Shown piece by piece: positions 1-4,793 of a stretch of 5,317 nt of DNA. The stretch is taken from positions 1 to 5,317 of the forward strand of contig JAUXJK010000167.1 of NCBI GenBank assembly GCA_030624785.1, in the 5' to 3' direction. Position 1 is the stretch's first letter. Each line of letters starts with the position of its first letter. A program made the position numbers and the translations under genes. This DNA comes from Actinomycetes bacterium (lineage in GTDB: Bacteria; Actinomycetota; Thermoleophilia; Gaiellales; Gaiellaceae). The notes below the pieces were generated by a model, which searched no databases, was not told where the DNA came from, and saw only the letters and a program-made list of their open reading frames with translations.

Positions 1-51
1 CGAACAAGCGACAGGTGTGCCCCAAATGTGCCCCACGCCGCTGCAGACTAG
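1..51 (+). CDS. Possible C-terminal end of a tyrosine recombinase/integrase (partial)
   Basis: Frame 1 is open from the window edge and ends at TAG (49-51), giving only 16 residues, RTSDRCAPNVPHAAAD. The Cys-Ala-Pro-Asn-Val-Pro ending resembles tails I associate with phage-type integrases of high-GC bacteria; this is recollection, not a search. Context supports it: the frame ends about 57 bases from the 3' end of a tRNA-Val gene, the usual target of tRNA-integrating elements, and is followed at once by a strong hairpin terminator on the same strand. No catalytic residue is visible because the rest of the gene lies left of the window. It could equally be the tail of an unrelated gene or chance open frame. 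Confidence 0.35.
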   Translation, partial: RTSDRCAPNVPHAAAD

Positions 52-62
52 TCGTACTTGGC

Positions 63-101
63 CCAGTGTTCAAGCCCAAACGGCTTAAACACTGGCCTTT
101 T
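63..101 (+). terminator. Intrinsic terminator hairpin
   Basis: Positions 63-76 pair with 82-95 as 13 base pairs with a single C/A mismatch (71/87) around a 5-base loop (77-81), and the right arm is followed by CC and four Ts (98-101). The T-run is on the + strand, so it fits termination of the frame that ends at position 51. Read from the other side it lies 13 bases beyond the tRNA-Val 3' end and could also stop that transcript, although no T-run follows on that strand. Confidence 0.7.
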
Positions 102-107
102 CGAGAG

Positions 108-180
108 TGGGCGGTACCGGGCTCGAACCAGTGACCCCCTGCTTGTAAGGCAGGTGCTCTCCCAACTGAGCTAACCGCCC
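108..180 (-). tRNA. tRNA-Val (anticodon UAC)
   Basis: The minus strand folds as a full 73-base cloverleaf. The 7-bp acceptor stem (GGGCGGT with ACCGCCC) is perfect, the D arm reads GCTCAGTTGGGAGAGC, and the anticodon stem CCTGC/GCAGG carries loop CTTACAA with anticodon TAC at + strand positions 145-147. The T arm contains GTTCGAGC. The discriminator base is A (108). CCA is not encoded; the next bases read CTC. The 3' half is a classic integration site, and an integrase-like tail lies just beyond it. Confidence 0.97.
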
Positions 181-189
181 GTACTCCTA

Positions 190-215
190 AGCCTAGCGGG
201 CGCGGGTCTCAGCAA
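190..215 (-). promoter_or_regulatory. Candidate promoter of tRNA-Val
   Basis: On the minus strand a TAGGCT (190-195, fitting TANNNT) ends 9 bases before the first tRNA base. A TTGCTG (210-215) lies upstream, but the 14-base spacer is shorter than the usual 16-18, so only the -10-like part is persuasive. The tRNA-Glu gene in this window has a TANNNT at the same 9-base distance, which raises confidence slightly. Confidence 0.25.
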
Positions 216-244
216 GGACTGGTGCCACGGAAGTCGAACCGAGC

Positions 245-250
245 GAGGGA
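245..250 (+). promoter_or_regulatory. Ribosome-binding site ahead of an ATA codon
   Basis: GAGGGA at 245-250 is a good Shine-Dalgarno match and lies 8 bases before the ATA at 259. No ATG, GTG or TTG in that frame occurs between this site and the signal-peptide hydrophobic core. The site is the main reason for placing the start of the secreted protein at 259. Confidence 0.45.
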
Positions 251-258
251 GCACGCCG

Positions 259-741
259 ATATCCCGCATCCTCCTCATATTCGGACTGACAGCCTGCGTC
301 GCCCTGGCCGTTGCCAGCGCGGCGTCTGCTGGCAACACGACGCGCGAGCCCGCAGTCTTCGCAAGCGCCGAGCTCGGCACGTTCGAGATCATCAGCGGGA
401 TCCTCGTCGAAAGCAAGACGGTCGACCAGCGCGGCGTGTGGCTCGACGACACCGTCGCCTGCGCCAGGAAGCGCATGCTACGCGTACGTGCGACGATCTT
501 CTATACACCGGCGTCGGGCCCGACGAAGCGCGTTGTACGAAACCGCAAGGGCCGCGTCGGCAACTGCTCCGAAGGTGGCCCAAACCTTGGCTTCACGATC
601 AAGGCGAAGCGCCATGGCCTCGCGTGCGCCGATGGAACATGGAGACCCGGCACCTATTCGTTCATCACGCGCACAACCCATCGCGCGTCAAAGCTCCGCG
701 CGATCGGAAGCCTCACGTGGGAGAAGACCGGAACCTGTTGA
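259..741 (+). CDS. Small secreted protein, apparent ATA start
   Basis: I do not recognise the family. The frame encodes about 160 residues: a short basic start (S-R), a hydrophobic core of about 20 residues (ILLIFGLTACVALAVASA) and a likely signal peptidase I site after Ala-Ser-Ala near residue 24. The mature part is rich in Arg/Lys with four cysteines (in DTVACAR, GNCSE, GLACADG and the C-terminal GTC), enough for two disulfides. It looks like the short extracellular beta-rich proteins common in actinobacteria. A Leu-Thr-Ala-Cys inside the core resembles a lipobox, but more hydrophobic sequence follows it, so export with cleavage seems likelier than lipidation. The frame has no standard start before the signal peptide: ATA at 259 sits where the ribosome-binding site predicts a start, and the first in-frame GTG (436) would remove the signal. 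Rare AUA initiation, a mutated start (pseudogene) or a sequence error are all possible. It is transcribed divergently from tRNA-Val. Confidence 0.6.
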   Translation: MSRILLIFGLTACVALAVASAASAGNTTREPAVFASAELGTFEIISGILVESKTVDQRGVWLDDTVACARKRMLRVRATIFYTPASGPTKRVVRNRKGRVGNCSEGGPNLGFTIKAKRHGLACADGTWRPGTYSFITRTTHRASKLRAIGSLTWEKTGTC

Positions 742-758
742 ACGCAGGTCCCGGTCTT
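724..758 (+). terminator. Terminator hairpin enclosing the stop codon
   Basis: Positions 724-737 pair with 745-758 as 13 base pairs with one A/C mismatch (732/750) around the loop TTGAACG. The TGA stop of the secreted protein (739-741) is in that loop. The right arm ends TT and is followed by G and T, so the T-run is weak. The left arm begins AA, so a weak signal also exists for the converging minus-strand operon, whose last gene ends at 822. Confidence 0.6.
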
Positions 759-821
759 GTGCCGCCTCTCCTTAGCTGACGCCAGCGCTTGTCGCGCGCC
801 AACCGTGTTACTACTCGCCCG

Positions 822-1217
822 CTAGCTATCCCAGACTGCAAGAGCAGCCTCGGCGACCTCGATGTCCTCATCGACCGAACCGCCGCTCACACCTACGGCT
901 CCAACTACGTTGCCGTCCTTGGTCAGGGGAATTCCGCCACCGAACGTGACGACTCTCGGATGCGTGATGCCGAAGGCCATCTCGCCGGGCTGAACGAGCG
1001 GAGCGAGGTCAGCGGTAGCGAAGCCGATGCCCGCGGAGGTGTAGGCCTTGTCCTCGGCGAACTCGCCACTCAGATAGCCCGCGCCGTCCATCCGCGCTTT
1101 TAGTACAGCGTTGCCACCCTGGTCAACGACGCACACAGTGATCGATACGCCCATCCCCTCGGCGTGCGCGAGCGCAGCTCGTCCCATCTCCCTTGCCTTA
1201 GCCAACGTCGGTGCCAT
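822..1217 (-). CDS. GlcG/HbpS family protein (DUF336)
   Basis: The 131-residue product matches the GlcG/HbpS (DUF336, Haem_degrading) family over its full length. In order: an N-terminal helix (AREMGRAALAHAE, 8-20), VVDQGG (30-35), ARMDGA (41-46), DKAYTSA (56-62), FGGGIPL (92-98) and the near-C-terminal GVSGGS (109-114). Members have a profilin-like fold; some bind haem outside the cell (HbpS), others accompany glycolate, propanediol or other catabolic genes, and most have no proven reaction. There is no signal peptide, so it should be cytoplasmic. ATG at 1217 is preceded by GAGGAGAGG (1229-1237), 11 bases away. The gene starts 21 bases after the crotonase stop, so the two form an operon and this protein probably serves the same pathway, which I cannot name. 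Confidence 0.88.
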   Translation of the reverse strand: MAPTLAKAREMGRAALAHAEGMGVSITVCVVDQGGNAVLKARMDGAGYLSGEFAEDKAYTSAGIGFATADLAPLVQPGEMAFGITHPRVVTFGGGIPLTKDGNVVGAVGVSGGSVDEDIEVAEAALAVWDS

Positions 1218-1238
1218 GCGTATTCCGTCCTCTCCTCG

Positions 1239-2066
1239 TCAATCGTTTTCTTCCTCCTGGCCGAGCGACATCGGATCATGCCCGAGTCGCGAAAGCTGTA
1301 GGAAGTTGACCATCTCATACGCCGCGCCGGCGTCAAGCGACATGTTCAACACTTCTGCGATACGACGATTGGCGCTGCGTTTCGTCCAGGCGAGCGCGAA
1401 GGCCGAGCGTCGCAGGAGCGCGTCGACCATGTCAGTGACCGCGTCGTCAAGTTCCTCGCGCGCGACAGCCTTGTTGATCACGCCGGCGTCCGCTAGCTCG
1501 CGACCGGAGTAGGGCGTTGAGAGCATCAGGAACTCCTTCGCCTTGGCCGGGCTCATGTACAGCGGCGCGAGCGAACTCCCACCATCGCCCGCGACCAGCC
1601 CGAAGCCCGGACCCGGGTGCCCGTCAATCTCGCCCATACCCAGGTGGATGTCAACGAGCTCAGCGTCCTCGGCAGCGACGATCAGATCGCTTGCCAGCAC
1701 GAGGCTGCACCCAAAGGCAGTGGCGTGCCCGTTCACCTTGGCGACGATCGGCTTCTCGATCTCGGCCATGAGCTGATGGACGCGGATGATGCCCATGAAC
1801 GTCTGCCAGGCGCCATCCGGGTTCGCGCGCTTCGCCCAGGAAGCCGGGTTCTCGAAGACCGCCTTGTCGGGAAGCACGTAGAACTCGTCGTCGGTGCCCG
1901 TGAGGACGATGACTCGAACCGACGTATCGCTTCGCAGTCGGTCGAGCACCCCACCGAGCTCCCAATGCAGATCCGCGCCGCCCTTGACCTGCATTGGCGG
2001 AATGATCTCGATCGTCGCAACCGGCCCGTCGATCGCGAGATTGCACGAGCCGTACTCGGCCGTCAC
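1239..2066 (-). CDS. Enoyl-CoA hydratase/isomerase (crotonase) family protein, divergent
   Basis: The 275-residue protein has the crotonase fold: VRVIVLTGTDDEF (50-62), KPIVAKVNGHA (105-115), FGCSLVLASDLIVAAEDA (118-135), a GDGGSSLAPL segment (160-169), and the usual C-terminal helices with GRELADAGVINKAV (188-201). In classical hydratases two glutamates do catalysis, one in GGGCE and one in QPE. Here the aligned positions are Ser121 and His141, and the glycine of the oxyanion loop appears to be Phe118. About ten extra residues (EIDGHPGPGFG, 146-156) separate the His141 strand from the GDGG segment. It is therefore unlikely to hydrate enoyl-CoA in the standard way; related actinobacterial proteins with Asp-x-His in place of QPE exist as I recall. 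The start is GTG at 2066, the only candidate before an upstream in-frame stop, behind a purine-rich GAGAGAAG. It heads an operon with the DUF336 gene. The substrate is unknown. Confidence 0.85.
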   Translation of the reverse strand: MTAEYGSCNLAIDGPVATIEIIPPMQVKGGADLHWELGGVLDRLRSDTSVRVIVLTGTDDEFYVLPDKAVFENPASWAKRANPDGAWQTFMGIIRVHQLMAEIEKPIVAKVNGHATAFGCSLVLASDLIVAAEDAELVDIHLGMGEIDGHPGPGFGLVAGDGGSSLAPLYMSPAKAKEFLMLSTPYSGRELADAGVINKAVAREELDDAVTDMVDALLRRSAFALAWTKRSANRRIAEVLNMSLDAGAAYEMVNFLQLSRLGHDPMSLGQEEEND

Positions 2067-2167
2067 GACAATTCTTCTCTCATCACAGAGACATCACCGC
2101 GACGATTGTGACGGCTCTGCGACCCGCGCGCCGGTTCACTCGCCCGATCGAGGTGGCGGCTCTGCGC

Positions 2168-2173
2168 TACCGT
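2168..2173 (+). promoter_or_regulatory. Candidate -10 element of tRNA-Glu
   Basis: TACCGT fits TANNNT and ends 9 bases before the tRNA, the same spacing as the TAGGCT ahead of tRNA-Val. No TTG-type -35 is visible 16-19 bases upstream, so this is tentative. The 116 bases between 2067 and 2182 must also hold the promoter of the divergent crotonase operon, which I could not pick out. Confidence 0.25.
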
Positions 2174-2182
2174 TGGCCTCAG

Positions 2183-2255
2183 GCCCCCATCGTCTAGCGG
2201 CCTAGGACGCCGGCCTTTCACGCCGGTAGCACGGGTTCGAATCCCGTTGGGGGTA
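2183..2255 (+). tRNA. tRNA-Glu (anticodon UUC)
   Basis: A complete 73-base cloverleaf. The acceptor stem is GCCCCCA with TGGGGGT (one terminal G-U pair), the D arm is GTCTAGCGGCCTAGGAC, the anticodon stem is CCGGC/GCCGG with loop CTTTCAC (anticodon 2217-2219), and the T arm is ACGGGTTCGAATCCCGT. The discriminator is A (2255). CCA is not encoded; the next bases are CTT. The antisense strand gives a spurious peptide ending, GFEPVLPA, that is often mis-annotated at tRNA genes. Confidence 0.97.
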
Positions 2256-2590
2256 CTTCATCCATTCTTTCACTGGCCGCGGCCGCTGAAGTGGCCATCC
2301 ACGAAGGGAGTTTGGGCGGCTCCAGGGGGTGAGCCGGTTCCCCCAAAACGTCACCCCTCTCGATCGCACCGAGGATCGCCGACAGCGACTCCGCAACGAG
2401 CTCTGCAGGTTGCGAGTTCTCCACATCCCGAACGTCTCATGCGGAGAACGGAGCGCGGCACCTTGATCGGCGTGTCATACGATCCGACCATGCCCGACCC
2501 GCCAAGCTGACAGTCGAAGCCCTAGAGGCGGAAGCCAGGTGCTACGCCCAGGAGTTGAGCGCGGCGCCTGTACTCAGCAATCCTCAATCA
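2256..2590. other. Intergenic stretch without a confident gene
   Basis: About 335 bases lie between tRNA-Glu and the deaminase ribosome-binding site. A minus-strand frame from GTG at 2424 reads to a stop at 2218 (68 codons). Its first ~40 residues include an amphipathic-looking helix (AELVAESLSAILGAIERGDV) and have coding-like codon choice, but the end is the antisense of tRNA-Glu, no clear ribosome-binding site precedes it and I know no homologue. A G-rich/C-rich pair of alternative hairpins lies at 2325-2357. The frame of the deaminase is open upstream of its ATG with a TTG at 2555 but no ribosome-binding site there. I saw no T-rich terminator after the tRNA and no clear promoter for the deaminase. 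Confidence 0.5.
2325..2357. repeat. Overlapping alternative inverted repeats
   Basis: GGGGG (2325-2329) can pair with CCCCC (2340-2344), or the overlapping GGGGTGA (2326-2332) can pair with TCACCCC (2351-2357). The two stems share the left arm and exclude each other. No gene function can be assigned; it may be chance in GC-rich sequence. Confidence 0.25.
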
Positions 2591-2596
2591 GAGAGG
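2591..2596 (+). promoter_or_regulatory. Ribosome-binding site of the deaminase
   Basis: GAGAGG lies 9 bases before ATG 2606 and decides the start in favour of 2606 over the in-frame TTG at 2555 and the second ATG at 2618. Confidence 0.6.
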
Positions 2597-2605
2597 TCCA
2601 CTCCA

Positions 2606-3247
2606 ATGGAGATACGGATGCCGACCGAAGCCGATCTCGCCAGGCTCACTACCGACAAGGTTTTCTTCATCGACCGCCTCCTCAAGGCCGTGGAGCAGGA
2701 GATCGTTCCCCTGACGCAGCAGGGCGTCCGTAGCGGTAGCAAGATCTTCGGCGGAGCGGTCCTGACGAAGTCGGATCTCTCGACCGTGACGGCCGTCACC
2801 AACCACGAGACGGCTAACCCGCTGAACCACGGCGAGATCGTCACGATCAACACCTTCTACGAGATACCTCGCGACGAGCGCCCTGCCTCGAAGGACACGA
2901 TTTTCCTCAGCACGCACGAGCCTTGTCCCCTGTGCCTTTCGGCCATCACCTGGGGCGGTTGGGACAACTTCTTCTATCTGTTCACCTACGAGGACTCGAT
3001 GGACGCTTTTGGCATCCCCCACGACATCAGGCTCAATGAAGAAATCTGGCGGGTGGAGGGCGGCGAGTACAACCAGAAGAACGCCTACTGGAGCGGCTGG
3101 TGCCTGCAGGATCTCATCGAGAGCTGTGAGCCTCAGGATCGTGAGCGCCTCGAGCAGCGCGTGACAGCGCTACGGAAGACCTACGATGAGATGTCCGAGA
3201 TCTACCAGCAGTCGAAAGGCCAGGGCGCTGAGATCCCGCTTGCGTAG
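2606..3247 (+). CDS. Zinc-dependent nucleobase/nucleoside deaminase (CDA superfamily)
   Basis: The 213-residue product has both zinc motifs of the cytidine/deoxycytidylate deaminase superfamily: His75-Gly-Glu77 (first zinc ligand and proton-shuttling Glu; usually HAE) and Pro106-Cys107-x-x-Cys110 (the two cysteine ligands) in THEPCPLCLSAI. An FGGAVLTK strand (48-55) precedes them. The region after PCxxC, with WGGWDNFFYLFTYEDS, and a charged helical tail (about 165-205) are longer than in plain cytidine deaminases of about 130 residues. The layout is closest to guanine-deaminase-type and 'nucleoside deaminase' proteins. Such enzymes hydrolyse an amino group to a keto group with release of ammonia in the cytoplasm. 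Convergence with the urate-degrading cluster makes guanine to xanthine an attractive reaction, but this is inference; cytosine or another base is possible. It ends 39 bases from the stop of the uricase gene on the opposite strand. Confidence 0.82.
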   Translation: MEIRMPTEADLARLTTDKVFFIDRLLKAVEQEIVPLTQQGVRSGSKIFGGAVLTKSDLSTVTAVTNHETANPLNHGEIVTINTFYEIPRDERPASKDTIFLSTHEPCPLCLSAITWGGWDNFFYLFTYEDSMDAFGIPHDIRLNEEIWRVEGGEYNQKNAYWSGWCLQDLIESCEPQDRERLEQRVTALRKTYDEMSEIYQQSKGQGAEIPLA

Positions 3248-3286
3248 GCGCTCTAGCCACGAGCCAGGACGCACCGTACCGACCGG

Positions 3287-4081
3287 CTAGCGAGTAAGCG
3301 TGAGCCCGACGCGGCCGATCGGGGGCCGCGGGTCCGTGTAGATCCTGACGCGATCGTCTTGCTCGGAGACCCGGGCAGTGTCCCAAAGCCGGTTCTGCGC
3401 CTCGAAAGAGATCTCGTCGATCTCGGCGAAACGCGCGAGGACGCGTTGGCCCATCTCGTGAACGAGGTGTTGAATCGACAGCGACACGAACTCGTCGAAC
3501 GTCTCGATCAGGCAATCGCGGACGTCCTCACTCGAGACGCGCCGGTCGAAGTCACCATAGCGCCAGAAGGCGTCGAGATAGACGAACAGTGGCCGGTCAC
3601 TGACCTCTGGGAGCGTCGTGTGCTCGTCCCTGGCAAACGCCGCGAAGGAAGACCCCGAGATCTTGATGAGGTGCAGGCCCTCTCGGCCTGAGCGATGCTC
3701 CGTTACACCGCCTCGCCCGATCGACACGTCCGCAACGCCATAGTCGCGCTCGACGCGCTGGTACAGAACGTCGCTGTGCTGGATGAAGGGCAACTCCACG
3801 ACACGCAGATCCAACGTCTCCATGCTCTCGTAGAGACCGAGGAACGTTTTGCCCAGATGCTCGGCGAGCCCTTCGAGCGACGTTCCCTCGTAGTCGAGTG
3901 CCGTGGTATGAATCACGTTCTTCATCGTGTCGGTGGCGACGACCTGCGAGTTGTCGCCGTCGGTGTAGGAGGCCTCGAACGAGTCGCCGAAGACGTCGAT
4001 GCGAACGGTTGCTCCGCGCAGCGTCCGGACGCCGTCCGTCCGGTAGACGCTGACTTCGTCCTTTCCGTAGCGCGTCTTCAT
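3287..4081 (-). CDS. pucL: Urate oxidase (uricase)
   Basis: Cofactor-free oxidase that turns urate, O2 and water into 5-hydroxyisourate and H2O2. The 264-residue protein contains both T-fold repeats. Visible family marks are the early GK (6-7) holding the catalytic lysine, the SYTDGDNSQVVATDTMKN segment (38-55) with the catalytic threonine, LIKISGSSFAAFARDEHTTLP (138-158) and SDRPLFVYLD (161-170), SIQHLVHEMGQRVL (202-215) and FEAQNRLWD (226-234) followed by YTDPRPPIG (248-256). The last motifs match the Bacillus-type branch (NHTWD, YTEPRPPYG as I recall) rather than the NKH type of fungi and many actinobacteria. Here the His next to the Asn is Arg231, so no histidine is seen at that place. 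The start overlaps the decarboxylase stop as ATGA, and GGAGG (4087-4091) sits 5 bases upstream. It is the last gene of the cluster. The symbol follows Bacillus usage; uricase genes are also called uox or uaZ. Confidence 0.95.
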   Translation of the reverse strand: MKTRYGKDEVSVYRTDGVRTLRGATVRIDVFGDSFEASYTDGDNSQVVATDTMKNVIHTTALDYEGTSLEGLAEHLGKTFLGLYESMETLDLRVVELPFIQHSDVLYQRVERDYGVADVSIGRGGVTEHRSGREGLHLIKISGSSFAAFARDEHTTLPEVSDRPLFVYLDAFWRYGDFDRRVSSEDVRDCLIETFDEFVSLSIQHLVHEMGQRVLARFAEIDEISFEAQNRLWDTARVSEQDDRVRIYTDPRPPIGRVGLTLTR

Positions 4082-4515
4082 CGTTGCCTCCAGCGATCCT
4101 CAGCGATCGAGACGAGCTCGTCAAGTGCGGTTTCGCGCTCGACGGGCGTCGGTCGATCGATTCGCGACTCCAGTACCTCGAGAATATCGCGCCGTGGCCG
4201 GCGGTTGACGAAAACGATGAAGCGGAATCCGTGTCGAGCTTCGTACTCGCGGTTGAGCCGAGCGAGCTCGTCCAGCACCTCCGGGTCGTCGTCCGTCCCC
4301 TGCTCGGCGGCCGATCTCGCCGAGAGCCGGCTCGCGCCGATCGACGGGTGTGCATCGAACGCCTCGCGCTTGGCCTCGTCTGAGAGTTCGCGTACCAGCT
4401 CGCGTGCGGCCACCAGCGGGTTCTCTCTCGTGGCGAGCTCTTCGACGAGCTGAGTCCGGCACTCGAAGAGCTCGGCCAGATCGTCGACGCTCAGCTGCCG
4501 CGGTAGCTCGTGCAT
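4078..4515 (-). CDS. uraD: 2-oxo-4-hydroxy-4-carboxy-5-ureidoimidazoline (OHCU) decarboxylase
   Basis: Third enzyme of urate breakdown: it decarboxylates OHCU to S-allantoin. The 145-residue, all-helical protein shows the family signature AHPSIG (55-60) with the catalytic His56, SARSAAEQG (65-73), the LNREYEARHGFRFIVFVNRR block (87-106), where the family's conserved Glu and the phosphate-like binding segment lie, and a C-terminal AL.ELVSIAEDRW helix. Family members are usually about 160-170 residues, so this is a compact version; the shortening is at the N-terminus and between HPSIG and the LNREYE helix. The ATG at 4515 lies inside the hydroxyisourate hydrolase gene (25-base overlap) and its stop overlaps the uricase start, so translation of the three is probably coupled. 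No strong ribosome-binding site precedes it. No peroxisomal-type or export signal is seen; it should be cytoplasmic. Confidence 0.94.
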   Translation of the reverse strand: MHELPRQLSVDDLAELFECRTQLVEELATRENPLVAARELVRELSDEAKREAFDAHPSIGASRLSARSAAEQGTDDDPEVLDELARLNREYEARHGFRFIVFVNRRPRRDILEVLESRIDRPTPVERETALDELVSIAEDRWRQR

Positions 4516-4784
4516 CCGTAAGCGGAGACCAGTAGGGGCACGTGGTAGTGGCCGTCCTCGAGTTGGAGTTCGAGCTCGACCCGGCGAAAGAACGGCGACG
4601 GTGGGTGGAACACGAGCCCGTACACGCCCGGCTCGAGGTCCCGGGCGAGATCGGAGGCCCGCCCGTCTCCGTCGGTGAGCCCCTTGGCGAGACAGCGACC
4701 TTCCCGATAAAGCTCGACGCGAACTTGCTCGGCAGGACGACCGGCGCCCGTATCGAGCACGTGTGTCGAAAGCGAGATGCTCAC
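4491..4784 (-). CDS. uraH: 5-hydroxyisourate hydrolase (transthyretin-like)
   Basis: It hydrolyses 5-hydroxyisourate, the uricase product, to OHCU. The 97-residue protein carries all family marks: STHVLD (6-11) with His8, LTDGDGR (36-42) with Arg42, HYHVPLL (79-85) with His81, and the C-terminal Tyr-Arg-Gly-Ser (94-97) that separates the enzyme from transthyretin. It is a little shorter than usual (about 105-120), because the loop before the FFRRVELELQL strand is missing around ten residues. Members form tetramers with active sites at the dimer interface. The GTG start at 4784 has no clear ribosome-binding site; it lies 9 bases after the stop of the upstream ligase remnant, so ribosomes may arrive by reinitiation. 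It is the first complete gene of the uraH-uraD-uricase cluster. Confidence 0.95.
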   Translation of the reverse strand: MSISLSTHVLDTGAGRPAEQVRVELYREGRCLAKGLTDGDGRASDLARDLEPGVYGLVFHPPSPFFRRVELELQLEDGHYHVPLLVSAYGCTSYRGS

Positions 4785-4793
4785 GGTGCGAGC

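Noticed and set aside
311..775. 154-codon + strand frame
   Set aside because: Low-complexity Ser/Arg/Ala translation typical of a shadow frame in GC-rich DNA.
222..779. 185-codon + strand frame starting GTG after AAGGA
   Set aside because: Its translation is Arg/His-rich without domain character. It is the out-of-frame shadow of the secreted protein, whose frame alone gives a signal peptide and ordered cysteines.
1111..2111. Several + strand frames opposite the crotonase and DUF336 genes
   Set aside because: Antisense shadows; the minus-strand proteins match known families over their full lengths.
2277..2289. GGCCGCGGCCGC palindromic stretch after tRNA-Glu
   Set aside because: Self-complementary but with no loop or following T-run; a common composition effect in GC-rich DNA.
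2202..2426. Minus-strand frame ending RDSNPCYRRERPAS
   Set aside because: The ending is the antisense of tRNA-Glu in another frame, a familiar false protein ending at tRNA genes.
2555..2605. TTG start extending the deaminase by 17 codons
   Set aside because: The extension has no ribosome-binding site at the right distance, while ATG 2606 has GAGAGG 9 bases upstream and fits the family's start.
3253..3290. CTAGCC/GGCTAG inverted repeat between the deaminase and uricase stops
   Set aside because: Only 6 base pairs around a 26-base loop and no T-run, so it is too weak to call a bidirectional terminator.
3597..4355. 252-codon minus-strand frame overlapping uricase and uraD
   Set aside because: Arg/Ser-rich out-of-frame translation of the same two genes.
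3695..4453. 252-codon + strand frame opposite uricase and uraD
   Set aside because: Antisense shadow; the minus strand carries clear uricase and OHCU decarboxylase motifs.
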